A stretch of DNA of 55,948 nucleotides from Deltaproteobacteria bacterium (GTDB lineage: Bacteria; Myxococcota_A; UBA9160; SZUA-336), in contig JAJDAJ010000084.1 of NCBI GenBank assembly GCA_029261925.1, positions 1 through 55,948 on the forward strand. The letters run 5' to 3'. Below are positions 16,370-26,222 of the stretch, in pieces. The stretch's first letter is position 1; the number at the start of each line of letters is the position of its first letter. Below the pieces are notes generated by a model. It saw only the letters and a list, made by a program, of their open reading frames with translations, was not told the DNA's origin and made no database searches. The position numbers and the translations under genes are program-made.

Positions 16370-16434
16370 GGTGCCAGGTAACCGCTCTCGGCGCAACATC
16401 GGGCTGGTGCTACCCGGAGGCGGTGCCAGGTAAC
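16370..16434 (+). repeat. Two direct copies of the interspersed repeat with a longer shared unit
   Basis: Perfect GGTGCCAGGTAAC at 16370-16382 and 16422-16434, 52 bases apart. Each is followed after a CTCTC-containing spacer by GCAACATCG, showing that the repeated unit extends about 20 bases beyond the 13-mer. The same extension is seen at 21834. These lie in the 467-base gap 16323-16789. Confidence 0.85.
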
Positions 16435-16518
16435 CTCTCCCGGAGCAACATCGAGCTCTTCCCTCTGAAGGGGATGCGCCCCGGTCACCTTGCACCGCCG
16501 CCGGGAGGGCATGCGCCG

Positions 16519-16692
16519 GTTGCCTGGCACCGGCGCACCGCACCGGCACCGGCACCGGGCGCACCGCAGCGTTACCTGGCACCGGGCACCGGCACCGGCA
16601 CCGGGCGCACCGCAGCGTTACCTGGCACCGGGCACCGGCACCGGGCACCGGGCACCGGGCACTGGCACCGGCACAGCACCGCACCGGCGCAC
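16519..16692 (-). repeat. GGCACC-rich array with two inverted copies of the interspersed repeat
   Basis: GTTACCTGGCACC (the reverse orientation) is at 16571-16583 and 16617-16629, a 46-base period with shared GGGCGCACCGCAGC just before each. The surrounding sequence is built from tandem GGCACC/GGGCACC hexamers, half of the GGTGCC-GGCACC palindrome. Because the two upstream copies are in the opposite orientation, the whole gap forms a large imperfect inverted arrangement that could fold in single-stranded DNA or RNA. No other gene was seen in the gap besides the promoter and leader ORF described separately. Confidence 0.85.
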
Positions 16693-16712
16693 CCGCCACG
16701 CCCGACCTCCTC

Positions 16713-16718
16713 TACAAT
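16713..16718 (+). promoter_or_regulatory. TACAAT -10 element upstream of the PpiC/HupE operon
   Basis: TACAAT in a GC-rich context (CTCC-TCTACAATGCGCGG) is 43 bases before the leader ATG 16761 and 72 before GTG 16790. It lies immediately after the repeat array. No -35 consensus is visible. Confidence 0.4.
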
Positions 16719-16760
16719 GCGCGGCCCCGCCGGGGTCGCGGTGGGGACAGGAGGGTGTTG

Positions 16761-16817
16761 ATGTCGCGTCGAAGGGCGGCGGAGTGGCCGTGGTCCGGAA
16801 CGGAGCGCTGGATTTGA
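16761..16817 (+). CDS. Possible 18-codon leader ORF coupled to PpiC, or the true PpiC N-terminus shifted by one base
   Basis: ATG 16761 has the best ribosome site of the region (AGGAGG, 6 bases before). It reads MSRRRAAEWPWSGTERWI and stops at TGA 16815-16817, which overlaps an in-frame TTG (16814) of the PpiC frame as TTGA, like the GTGA/ATGA couplings elsewhere in the window. Its sequence looks like the natural basic N-terminus of the membrane anchor that follows. Either reinitiation at TTG 16814 or a one-base sequence error is possible. Confidence 0.4.
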   Translation: MSRRRAAEWPWSGTERWI

Positions 16818-17761
16818 GGCCTCTGCTCCACTTCCTGGTGATCGGGCTGGTGCTCTTCGTGGGCGATCGCGTCCTGGCTCGCTGGACCGCCGCACCCGAG
16901 CGTCAGCGGATCGTGATCGGCGCGGAGCGAGTCCGGCAGATCGAGTCGGACTTCGCGCAGCGCATCCGCGCGCTTCCCACCGAGCGCGAACGCGCCGCCC
17001 TGATCCGCGACGCGGTGGACGAGGAGATCATGTTGCGCGAAGCGCTGGCGCTCGGCCTGCTCCACACCGACGCCGTGGTGCGGCGGCGCGTGCTCCAGAA
17101 CGCGCGCTTCATTGGCATGGAGCACGAGGACGAGCAGGCGCTCTTCGAGGAGGCGCTCGAGGTCGAGCTCCACCTGAGCGATCCGGTAGTGCGGCGGCGC
17201 CTGGTGCAGCGGGTGCGCATGATGATCGAGGGCGCCGTTCGCGAGGGCGCGCTGCCCGAGGAGGACGTGGTCGCCCACTACACGTCCACCCTGGATCGCT
17301 GGATCGAGCCCCGCGCGGTGGCGATCACGCACGCCTTCTTCGGCCGGGAGGAGTCCGACGCGCACGTGGCCCGGGCGGTCGCGGCCCTCGAGCGGATCCG
17401 ATCCGATGGGCTCGGAGCCGACGAGGCCGTGCGCCTGGGCGACCCGTTCCTGCGCGGCCACGAGCTCGGTGCGCGCTCGCGTCGCGAGCTCGGGGGTATC
17501 TTCGGGCCGGCGTTCGCGGAGGCGGCCATCGACCTGCCGGCGGGCGAGTGGTCGGGTCCCGTCGAGTCCGCGTACGGCGTGCACCTGGTGCTCGTGCGCG
17601 AGGTCCGGCCCGAGCGTCAGCGACCGCTCGAGGAGGTGCGCCGCCGCGTGGCCGACGAGGTCTACGCGCGGCGCGAGCGGGAGCGCCTGCGTGAGGTCCT
17701 CGATCGCCTGCGCGAGCACTACGACATCGAGGTCGTGCTGGCGCCGGAGGCGCGCTCGTGA
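16790..17761 (+). CDS. Membrane-anchored PpiC-type (parvulin) peptidyl-prolyl isomerase
   Basis: 323 residues from GTG 16790, supported by GGAG five bases upstream; TTG 16814 is an alternative (see the leader ORF). Residues 10-28 (PLLHFLVIGLVLFVGD) form an N-terminal anchor, residues 35-175 a SurA-N-like helical chaperone region rich in Arg/Glu, and residues 180-305 a parvulin domain with EPRAVAITHAFF, FGPAFAEAAIDLPAGEW and GPVESAYGVHLVLVREV, whose final H-x-V-x-V strand is characteristic. It should assist folding of exported proteins. The stop overlaps the HupE start (GTGA), and this PpiC-HupE pairing suggests the isomerase serves that membrane protein or its partners. Confidence 0.85.
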   Translation: MVRNGALDLRPLLHFLVIGLVLFVGDRVLARWTAAPERQRIVIGAERVRQIESDFAQRIRALPTERERAALIRDAVDEEIMLREALALGLLHTDAVVRRRVLQNARFIGMEHEDEQALFEEALEVELHLSDPVVRRRLVQRVRMMIEGAVREGALPEEDVVAHYTSTLDRWIEPRAVAITHAFFGREESDAHVARAVAALERIRSDGLGADEAVRLGDPFLRGHELGARSRRELGGIFGPAFAEAAIDLPAGEWSGPVESAYGVHLVLVREVRPERQRPLEEVRRRVADEVYARRERERLREVLDRLREHYDIEVVLAPEARS

Positions 17762-18762
17762 CGGGCCGCGTTTGGCGCGCGGCGTTCGTGCTGATCGCGG
17801 TGCTGGGGCTGCCCGCGCTGGCGGCGGCACACGCGCTCGCGCCCTCGCTCCTGGACCTGCGCGTGGGCGCGGACGGCCAGGGCACCGCGCGTTTCAAGAC
17901 CCCGTCGCTGCGGCCGACGGGCACCGAGATCTCGCCCGTGTTCCCCCCGGCCTGCGCGCAGGTGGGCGATCCCGGGGTCTCCGAGGAGGGGACCGGCACC
18001 GTCTTCGAGTTCACCCTGAGCTGTGAGGCGAGCGCATTGATCGGGCAGGTGGTCGGCTTTGGCGGGCTCGGCGATTCGCGCACCAACGGGCTCGTACGTG
18101 TCGAGCTACCCGACGGTCACGTCGTGCGCCGCGTCGTCGATGCGAGCCAGCCGACCCTGGTGATCCCGCGGGCGCCCACGGCCTGGCAGACCGCGGGCGA
18201 GTACGTGGCACTGGGATTCGGTCACATCCTGGGCGGGATCGACCACCTGCTCTTCGTGGCCGGCCTGATGCTGCTGGTGCGCGGCGTCCGGATGCTCGTC
18301 GAGACCATCACCGCGTTCACGATCGGGCACAGCATCACGCTCAGCGCCGCCGCCCTCGGGCTGGCGCGTGTGCCGGAGCGGCCGGTCGAGGTGGCGATCG
18401 CCGCCAGCATCGTGTGGCTGGCACTGGAGATCGCCCGGGAGCGCGAGCGGCCCGAGCGCCGAGGCTGGCGCCGACCGCGCAGCCTGGCCGCCGGCTTCGG
18501 CCTGCTGCACGGTTTCGGCTTCGCCGGGGCACTGGCCGAGGTCGGCCTGCCGCCCGGCGACATCCCGCTGGCGCTGGGAAGCTTCAACGTCGGGATCGAG
18601 CTCGGGCAGCTGACCTTCGTGGCGGCGCTGGTCGCGATCGTCGCCGCCCTTCGCCCGCTGCGCGTGCCGCTGCCGGCCTGGGGCACGACCGCGGCGGCCT
18701 ACGCCATCGGTTCGCTCGCCTCCTTCTGGATGTTCGAGCGGCTGGCGCTCGCCCTGATCTGA
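17758..18762 (+). CDS. HupE/UreJ family integral membrane protein
   Basis: 334 residues from GTG 17758. A signal peptide (LIAVLGLPALAAAHA) precedes a periplasmic domain to about residue 135 containing two Cys (PACAQ and LSCEAS). A C-terminal membrane domain of about six helices follows. Conserved HupE/UreJ motifs are present: LGFGHILGGIDHLLFVAG, TAFTIGHSITLS and LLHGFGFAGAL, with several membrane-embedded His and an Asp that suggest metal binding. HupE-type proteins are implicated in nickel or related metal uptake; this longer group with an N-terminal periplasmic domain has no settled function. It is translationally coupled to the PpiC-type isomerase. No hydrogenase or urease genes are nearby. 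Confidence 0.85.
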   Translation: MTGRVWRAAFVLIAVLGLPALAAAHALAPSLLDLRVGADGQGTARFKTPSLRPTGTEISPVFPPACAQVGDPGVSEEGTGTVFEFTLSCEASALIGQVVGFGGLGDSRTNGLVRVELPDGHVVRRVVDASQPTLVIPRAPTAWQTAGEYVALGFGHILGGIDHLLFVAGLMLLVRGVRMLVETITAFTIGHSITLSAAALGLARVPERPVEVAIAASIVWLALEIARERERPERRGWRRPRSLAAGFGLLHGFGFAGALAEVGLPPGDIPLALGSFNVGIELGQLTFVAALVAIVAALRPLRVPLPAWGTTAAAYAIGSLASFWMFERLALALI

Positions 18763-18772
18763 CGCGCCCGGC

Positions 18773-18812
18773 CGCGTCGCCGTGTCGCGCGCGCGCCGAC
18801 GCGCGGTATGAT
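18773..18812 (+). promoter_or_regulatory. Inverted repeat plus TATGAT -10 element for the acyl-CoA ligase-asnS unit
   Basis: TATGAT at 18807-18812 lies 25 bases upstream of ATG 18838, giving a leader of about 19 bases that includes GGGGGAG. Directly upstream, CGCGTCG (18773-18779) and CGACGCG (18797-18803) form a 7-base inverted repeat with a 17-base spacer, covering the normal -35 region. It may be an operator or a GC-rich hairpin ending the previous gene; no T-run follows. Confidence 0.45.
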
Positions 18813-18837
18813 TTCGTGGCCTGGGGGGAGCCTGATC

Positions 18838-20367
18838 ATGCGCGAGAACCTCGGCCTGCTCATGACGAAGCGGGCCCGCATCAGCCGCAACCAAGAGGCG
18901 CTCGTCGAGCTCGAGCGCGCGCGGCGCTACTCGTACGCCGAGCTCAACGCCCGCGTGAACCGCGCCGCGAACGCGCTGCTGGCGATGGGCGTGGGCAGTG
19001 GCGATCGGGTGGCGCTGCTGCTGATGAACGGCGTCGAGTTCGTCGAGGCCTACTTCGGGGGTGCCAAGATCGGGGCGGTCGTCGTGCCGCTGAACTGGCG
19101 CCTGGTTGCCGACGAGCTCGAGTTCATCCTGAACGACTCGACCTCACGCGTCCTGCTGCACGATCCGGAGTTCGCCGAGACGGTCGGGGCCCTGCGTGAG
19201 CGCGAGCTGCCCGTCGAGCACTGGATCGAGACCTCGCTCGAGGGTGACGCCGGGAGCTGGCAGGCACTCTGCGCGGCCGCCCCGGATCGGGAGCCCGAGA
19301 TCGGCGCGGAGGGCGATGACGAGCTCTTCATCATGTACACCTCGGGAACGACCGGCCAGCCCAAGGGAGTCGTTCACACGCACTCCTCGATGCTCTGGGC
19401 AAGCCTCACGACGCTCACCACCGTCGACCTGCGGGCCGATGATCGCTACCTGCAGGTGCTCCCGCTGTTTCACGTCGGTGCGCTCACGCCGATGACCGCG
19501 GGCCTGCATCGTGGTGGGAGCATCGTGATGATGCGCGCCTTCGATCCTGGTCGGATCTTCGGGACCATCGAGGAGGAACGCATCAACTGCATGTTCGCGG
19601 TGCCCGCGATGCTCCAGTTCATGTGGATCACACCTGGTCGCGAGAGCTCCGACCTGTCGACCCTGCGCTGGATCATGTCCGGCGCCGCGCCCCTGCCCGT
19701 GCCCACGATCGAGCAGTACGCGGGGATGGACATCCCGGTGCATCAGGTCTACGGCCTGACCGAGTCCTGTGGCCCTGCCTGTGTGATCAGCTCGGCCGAC
19801 GCCATCCGGAAGGCCGGGTCCACGGGCCAGCCGTTCGTTCACACCGACATCCGGATCGTCGATCCGGAGGGCGCCGACGTCGGCGCAGGCGAGGTCGGCG
19901 AGATCCTGATCCGCGGGCCGCACCTGATGAAGGAGTACTGGAACCGTCCCGACGCGAGCGCCGAGACCCTGCGCGACGGCTGGCTGTACACCGGCGACCT
20001 CGCCAGTCAGGACGAGGAGGGCTTCGTCTACATCCAGGACCGCAAGAAGGACATGATCATCTCGGGTGGTGAGAACATCTATCCCGCCGAGATCGAGGAA
20101 GCCCTGCGCGGTCACCCGAAGGTCTTCGACGTCGCGGTCATCGGCATGAAGAGCGCGCGCTGGGGTGAGTCGCCCGCCGCGATCGTGGTGCCGATGCCGG
20201 GTGAGGCACTCACCGCGGGCGAGGTGATCGAGTACGCCGGCAAGAAGCTGGCGCGCTTCAAGGTTCCCCAGGTCGTGGAGCTGGTCGAGGCGATCCCGCG
20301 CAATCCCACCGGCAAGATCCTCAAGCGGGTGCTGAGGGACCAGTTCCCGGGCCCGGCGCCCGAGTAG
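18838..20367 (+). CDS. AMP-dependent long-chain acyl-CoA ligase
   Basis: 509 residues. ATG 18838 is preferred over ATG 18808 because GGGGGAG sits 7 bases before it and the family N-terminus begins at RENLGLLM. Core motifs are intact: [18 protein letters not shown] (phosphate loop), [43 protein letters not shown] and the catalytic lysine in [10 protein letters not shown]. It is predicted to convert a fatty or other carboxylic acid, ATP and CoA to acyl-CoA in the cytoplasm. asnS follows after 4 bases, an unusual housekeeping partner that is probably co-transcribed. Confidence 0.93.
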   Translation: MRENLGLLMTKRARISRNQEALVELERARRYSYAELNARVNRAANALLAMGVGSGDRVALLLMNGVEFVEAYFGGAKIGAVVVPLNWRLVADELEFILNDSTSRVLLHDPEFAETVGALRERELPVEHWIETSLEGDAGSWQALCAAAPDREPEIGAEGDDELFIMYTSGTTGQPKGVVHTHSSMLWASLTTLTTVDLRADDRYLQVLPLFHVGALTPMTAGLHRGGSIVMMRAFDPGRIFGTIEEERINCMFAVPAMLQFMWITPGRESSDLSTLRWIMSGAAPLPVPTIEQYAGMDIPVHQVYGLTESCGPACVISSADAIRKAGSTGQPFVHTDIRIVDPEGADVGAGEVGEILIRGPHLMKEYWNRPDASAETLRDGWLYTGDLASQDEEGFVYIQDRKKDMIISGGENIYPAEIEEALRGHPKVFDVAVIGMKSARWGESPAAIVVPMPGEALTAGEVIEYAGKKLARFKVPQVVELVEAIPRNPTGKILKRVLRDQFPGPAPE

Positions 20368-20371
20368 CGGG

Positions 20372-21760
20372 ATGGAGGCCAGCAGCGTCCGCGAGCTCCT
20401 GGCGCGGCAGGCCGCCGGCGGCGAGGTCTGCGTGCGCGGCTGGCTGCGCACGGCGCGCCACTCCAAGGCCGTCTCGTTCCTCGACGTGTCCGATGGCTCC
20501 TGCTTCGGCGGCATCCAGGTGGTGGCGCCGCCCGAACTCGACAACTACGAGCAGGATGTGCGCCATCTGCGCGCCGGCTGCGCGGTCGTTGCGCGCGGAC
20601 AGCTCGTCGACTCACCCGCGAAGGGACAGCGCTTCGAGATCCAGGCCACGGCGGTCGAGGTCGTGGGGCAGGTGGGCGACGACTACCCGCTCCAGAAGAA
20701 GCGCCACAGCTTCGAGTTCCTGCGCGAGATCGCCCACCTGCGGCCGCGTACGAACTCGATCGGGGCGGTGTTGCGGGTGCGCAACGTGGCCTCGCGCGCC
20801 ATCCACGAGTTCTTCCAGGAGCGGGGCTTCGTTCATCTGCACACGCCGATCATCACGGCCTCGGACTGCGAGGGCGCGGGGGAGATGTTCCGCGTGTCCA
20901 CGCTCGATGCCGCCCAGCCGCCGCTGGCCGACGACGGATCCGTCGACTTCTCGCACGACTTCTTCGGCCGCGAGGCACACCTGACCGTCTCGGGCCAGCT
21001 CGAGGCCGAGATCGGCGCCCTGGCGCTCAGCAAGGTGTACACGTTCGGGCCCACCTTCCGGGCCGAGAACTCCAATACCAGCCGCCACCTGTCCGAGTTC
21101 TGGATGGTCGAGCCCGAGATGGCCTTCTGCGACCTGCGGACCGACGCCGACGTCGCTGAGGCCTTCCTCAAGCACGTCTTCGCGGCCGTGCTCTCGGGCG
21201 CACCCGACGACATGGCGTTCTTCAATGAGCGAGTCGACGACACCGTGCTCGAGACGCTGGAGCACGTGATCGCCAGCCCCTTCGAGCGCCTGACCTACAC
21301 CGAGGCGGTCGAGATCCTCGAGGCGAGCGGCCGCGAGTTCGAGTTCCCGGTGAAGTGGGGCATCGATCTGCAGAGCGAGCACGAGAGGTTCCTGACCGAG
21401 GAGCACGTGCGCCGTCCGGTCGTCGTCACCGACTACCCGAAGGACATCAAGGCCTTCTACATGTATCTGAACGACGACGAGCGGACCGTGCGCGCCATGG
21501 ACGTGCTGGTGCCCAAGGTCGGCGAGATCATCGGCGGCTCGCAGCGGGAGGATCGCCACGACGTGCTCGAGCGCCGCCTCCGCGAGTGCAACCTGGACGT
21601 CGAGGCGTATCGCTGGTACCTCGACCTGAGGCGCCACGGCTCGGTGCCCCACGCCGGCTTCGGCCTCGGCTTCGAGCGCGTCGTCCAGTTCATGACGGGC
21701 ATGGGCAACATCCGCGACGTGATCCCCTTCCCGAGGGTGCCAGGCTACGCGGATTTCTAG
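20372..21760 (+). CDS. asnS: Asparagine-tRNA ligase
   Basis: 462 residues, the normal AsnRS length. The N-terminal OB-fold anticodon-binding domain ([22 protein letters not shown]) is followed by the class II catalytic domain: [17 protein letters not shown] is diagnostic of AsnRS, motif 2 is [21 protein letters not shown], and motif 3 is [21 protein letters not shown]. It charges tRNA-Asn directly. It begins 4 bases after the acyl-CoA ligase stop and has no promoter of its own. With AsnRS present, the GatB encoded at 50161 is more likely needed for Gln-tRNA than Asn-tRNA. Confidence 0.96.
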   Translation: MEASSVRELLARQAAGGEVCVRGWLRTARHSKAVSFLDVSDGSCFGGIQVVAPPELDNYEQDVRHLRAGCAVVARGQLVDSPAKGQRFEIQATAVEVVGQVGDDYPLQKKRHSFEFLREIAHLRPRTNSIGAVLRVRNVASRAIHEFFQERGFVHLHTPIITASDCEGAGEMFRVSTLDAAQPPLADDGSVDFSHDFFGREAHLTVSGQLEAEIGALALSKVYTFGPTFRAENSNTSRHLSEFWMVEPEMAFCDLRTDADVAEAFLKHVFAAVLSGAPDDMAFFNERVDDTVLETLEHVIASPFERLTYTEAVEILEASGREFEFPVKWGIDLQSEHERFLTEEHVRRPVVVTDYPKDIKAFYMYLNDDERTVRAMDVLVPKVGEIIGGSQREDRHDVLERRLRECNLDVEAYRWYLDLRRHGSVPHAGFGLGFERVVQFMTGMGNIRDVIPFPRVPGYADF

Positions 21761-21796
21761 CCGGGTGGCGGGTCTGGGGGCTGGTGCTGCCGGATC

Positions 21797-21937
21797 GATG
21801 CCAGGTAACGCTCTCGCGGGCTGCTGCCGGATCGGTGCCAGGTAACGCTCTCGCGGGCAACATCTCGGCGGCTGGCATGCTGGGGGTGCCGCGGCGGTCT
21901 GCCGGAGCGGTGCTCTGCCGGAGCGGTGCCAGGTAAC
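21797..21937 (+). repeat. Three direct copies of the interspersed repeat
   Basis: GATGCCAGGTAAC (one mismatch) at 21797-21809 and perfect GGTGCCAGGTAAC at 21834-21846 and 21925-21937. The first two are followed by GCTCTCGCGGG and spaced 37 bases apart; the second is followed by CAACATC, as in the 16.4 kb copies. They occupy the convergent gap between asnS and fumarase (21761-21976), where no gene or clear terminator was seen. Confidence 0.88.
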
Positions 21938-21976
21938 GACCGAGAAGTTCACATCTCCGGGCGTCACGCGCGCGGG

Positions 21977-23623
<1,647 letters not shown>

Positions 23624-23631
23624 GCCGGGGG

Positions 23632-23637
23632 AGGTTA
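23632..23637 (-). promoter_or_regulatory. TAACCT -10 element exactly 8 bases before fumA ATG
   Basis: Minus-strand TAACCT-N8-ATG with no ribosome site between predicts a transcript starting at or within two bases of the ATG. The same N8 geometry occurs before leuS, the CoA ester lyase and the PaaI thioesterase. Confidence 0.45.
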
Positions 23638-23727
23638 GCAGGGCCACCGGCCGGCTCCCGCGATCGTGGCGGACATGTCCGGGCCAAGTCTGTTGCCCCT
23701 GGGTACGGTGATGTTGCCGCGCCCGCG

Positions 23728-23829
23728 GTTACCTGGCACCAGCCCGCGGCACCGGCCCGGCACCAGCCCGCGGACCTGCCCGCCCGGCAGTTACCTGGCA
23801 CCCAGGCGGCCGGGCGGTTACCTGGCACC
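23728..23829 (-). repeat. Three inverted copies of the interspersed repeat
   Basis: Perfect GTTACCTGGCACC at 23728-23740, 23790-23802 and 23817-23829. The last two are 27 bases apart and share the GGGCGGTTACC/CCCGGCAGTTACC context; CAGCCCG motifs lie between copies 1 and 2. They fill the gap between the two leftward genes fumA and paaI (23624-23883). Confidence 0.88.
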
Positions 23830-23883
23830 CAGGCAGAAATCAGCGGCGGCGCCGAAGCAGCCGCCACCATCGCCGCCCCGTCC

Positions 23884-24312
23884 CTAACGGCCCGGGCGCA
23901 CGAACAAGCCCCGGGCCTCGGCGGTCAGCAGGCCGCTGGCTCTCAGCTCGGCGCGCGCGAGCACGCCCCGGTTGCTGGCGCGCTCGGTGCGGACCTCGAT
24001 GTCGATGTCCGCCTCGAGCGGCGTCGGCCGGCGGTAGCGCACTTCCAGCCGGCCCGTGAATCCGGCCCGGCCCTCGGCGACCAGGTGCCAGCCGAGAACA
24101 TGGTCGAACAGCAGCGCCACGAAGCCGCCGTGCATCGCTCCCGGAGGGCCCTCGAGCTCACGGCCGGGCTGGGCCCGGCCGCGGGTCCGGCCGTCTTTGC
24201 ACGTCAGCGGGGTATCGAGAAGGCGGGCCACGGCCGCTCCGAGCGAAGCGACCTCTCCGGGGGCCCATTTGCGGCCCGGGCGGACTTTCGAACTGCCATG
24301 ACTGCTCGTCAT
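23884..24312 (-). CDS. PaaI-family hot-dog thioesterase
   Basis: 142 residues. A single hot-dog domain with the family pattern GAMHGGFVALLFDHVLGWH: the HGG turn followed by an Asp at the active-site helix. The RLEVRYRRPTPLEADIDIEVRTE strands follow. Members hydrolyse aryl- or acyl-CoA thioesters; the substrate here is unknown but fits the many CoA-ester genes around. ATG 24312 has AGGAG at good spacing and a TAGCGT hexamer 8 bases before the start. It is divergent from ilvB across 196 bases. Confidence 0.83.
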   Translation of the reverse strand: MTSSHGSSKVRPGRKWAPGEVASLGAAVARLLDTPLTCKDGRTRGRAQPGRELEGPPGAMHGGFVALLFDHVLGWHLVAEGRAGFTGRLEVRYRRPTPLEADIDIEVRTERASNRGVLARAELRASGLLTAEARGLFVRPGR

Positions 24313-24320
24313 CGGCTCCT

Positions 24321-24326
24321 ACGCTA
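24321..24326 (-). promoter_or_regulatory. Possible TAGCGT -10 element 8 bases before the PaaI ATG
   Basis: Minus-strand TAGCGT-N8-ATG, the same spacing as fumA, leuS and the CoA ester lyase. Here AGGAG lies inside the 8-base gap, so the hexamer may be coincidental. Confidence 0.25.
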
Positions 24327-24429
24327 GCAGAGGGCCGGGACTCGAGCGCAGCTTCGGGCCATTGATGCCAGACCTGGCTGAGGAGTGAGTCGAGATCATG
24401 CCGGATCGCCCCGGAGTGGCGGGATTGGC

Positions 24430-24458
24430 TTGGATCTTGCCTCTCTAGCAGGTAGAGT
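24430..24458 (+). promoter_or_regulatory. Candidate promoter for ilvBN
   Basis: TTGGAT (24430-24435) and TAGAGT (24453-24458) are separated by 17 bases and lie about 50 bases before ATG 24509. Matches to the sigma-70 boxes are partial. No leader peptide rich in branched-chain codons or attenuator hairpin was recognised. Confidence 0.3.
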
Positions 24459-24508
24459 GGCACTCAACCTGCGGCTCCGGGCCCCAAGATGCCCCCTGGA
24501 GGCTGGAT

Positions 24509-26221
24509 ATGGACGCGAAAATCCCCACTGGAGCCGAGAAGCTGGTCCAGTGCCTCGAGCGCGAGGGTGTGGAATACATCTTCGGGCTGTCAGGCGGCGC
24601 CGCCATGCCGATCTTCGACGCCCTGGTCGATTCGAGCATCAAGCTGATCCTGGTCCGCCATGAGCAGGGCGCAACGCACATGGCCGACGGCTATGCCCGC
24701 TCGACGGGCAAGCCGGGCATCGTGCTCGTGACCTCGGGCCCGGGCGCGACCAACACGGTCACCGGGCTGCTGACCGCGCTGATGGACTCGGCTCCCATCA
24801 TCGTCATCACGGGTCAGACCATCTCGCCCATGCTCGGCAAGGACGCGTTCCAGGAGGCGGACGTCACGGGCATCACCTATCCGGTCGTCAAGCACTCCTA
24901 CCTGGTGAAGGACGCCGCGCAGATCCCGCGGGTCATGCGCGAGGCGTTCCACCTGGCCACGACGGGGCGGCCGGGCCCGGTCCTGGTCGATGTTCCCAAG
25001 GACATCAGCCAGGGCCCGTGCGACGCGCCCTTCACCGACGAGCTCGATCTGCCCGGGTACACCGTCCCCTCGCGGCCCGATCCGGAGAGGATCCGGCGCA
25101 CGGCGGAGCTGCTGTCGCGCTCCGAGCGTCCGCTGCTCTACGTGGGCCACGGCGCCGTGATCTCGGGCGCAGGCAAGGCGATCACCAGCCTGGCGGAGAA
25201 GCTGCGGGCCCCGGTCGTCACCACGCTTCTTGGCAAGGGCGCAGTGGACGAGATGCACCCGCTGCACCTGGGCATGATGGGCATGCACGGCACTGCCTAC
25301 GCCAACAAGGCGGTGGTGGACTGCGACCTGATCATGGCCATCGGCGCGCGCTGGGACGATCGCGTGACCGGCCGCGTGTCCGACTTCTGCACCGGCGCCA
25401 CGAAGATCCACATCGACATCGATCCTGCAGAGTGCGGGAAGATCATCGAGCCGGATGTCTTCGTCGAGGGCGACGCTCGCCTGGCCCTCGAGGAGCTGAT
25501 CCCTCTCGTGGAAATGCTCGATACCGACCGGTGGCTGGCGCAGTGTGCGCAGTGGCGCCGCCAGTTCCCGCTGAAGTACCCGAAGAAGGGGGGGCTGCGT
25601 GCACAGCACGTGCTCGATCGGCTCAACGCCATCACGGCCGGACAGGCGATCATCACCACCGATGTCGGCCAGCACCAGATGTGGGCTGCGCAGTTCTGCC
25701 TGACGCGGTCGAATCGGCACTGGCTGTCCAGCGGTGGAGCCGGGACCATGGGCTTCGGCTTTCCCGCCGCGATCGGCGCGCAGTTCGCGCATCCCGACAA
25801 GAAGGTGTGGGCGGTGGTCGGGGACGGCGGCTTCCAGATGACCCAGTCCGAGCTCGCGACTGCCGCGATCAACGATCTCGGCGTCAAGTGCCTGATCATC
25901 AACAACAACTACCTGGGCATGGTGCGCCAGTGGCAGGAGATGTTCTACGACAACCGCCAGTCAGGCGTGGACCTGGTCGGCAACCCCGACTTCGTCAAGC
26001 TCGTGCAGGCGTACGGCATCCGCGCATGGCGCATCCGACGCGCTGGCGATGTCGACCGGATCCTGCAGGAGGCGCACGACCACGAGGGCCCGGGCGTGGT
26101 GGTTGCCGAGGTCGTCACGGAGGACAACGTCTTTCCCATGATTCCGGCCGGTGCGGCCGTGAGCGAGATGCTGATCGAGGCGCCCAAGCACCGCATGGAG
26201 AAGCCCGAGGGGAGCACCTGA
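24509..26221 (+). CDS. ilvB: Acetolactate synthase, large catalytic subunit
   Basis: 570 residues, a thiamine diphosphate-dependent enzyme condensing pyruvate with pyruvate or 2-oxobutyrate in valine, leucine and isoleucine synthesis. The catalytic Glu lies in LVRHEQGATHMADGYAR. The ThDP/Mg motif reads VVGDGGFQMTQSELATAAIN followed by the NNNYLGMVRQWQE Mg-binding Asn, and the central FAD region is HLGMMGMHGT. The final segment IPAGAAVSEML is typical of anabolic AHAS. A GGAGG site precedes ATG 24509. ilvN follows after one base, so the two subunits are produced together. Confidence 0.96.
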   Translation: MDAKIPTGAEKLVQCLEREGVEYIFGLSGGAAMPIFDALVDSSIKLILVRHEQGATHMADGYARSTGKPGIVLVTSGPGATNTVTGLLTALMDSAPIIVITGQTISPMLGKDAFQEADVTGITYPVVKHSYLVKDAAQIPRVMREAFHLATTGRPGPVLVDVPKDISQGPCDAPFTDELDLPGYTVPSRPDPERIRRTAELLSRSERPLLYVGHGAVISGAGKAITSLAEKLRAPVVTTLLGKGAVDEMHPLHLGMMGMHGTAYANKAVVDCDLIMAIGARWDDRVTGRVSDFCTGATKIHIDIDPAECGKIIEPDVFVEGDARLALEELIPLVEMLDTDRWLAQCAQWRRQFPLKYPKKGGLRAQHVLDRLNAITAGQAIITTDVGQHQMWAAQFCLTRSNRHWLSSGGAGTMGFGFPAAIGAQFAHPDKKVWAVVGDGGFQMTQSELATAAINDLGVKCLIINNNYLGMVRQWQEMFYDNRQSGVDLVGNPDFVKLVQAYGIRAWRIRRAGDVDRILQEAHDHEGPGVVVAEVVTEDNVFPMIPAGAAVSEMLIEAPKHRMEKPEGST

Positions 26222-26222
26222 G

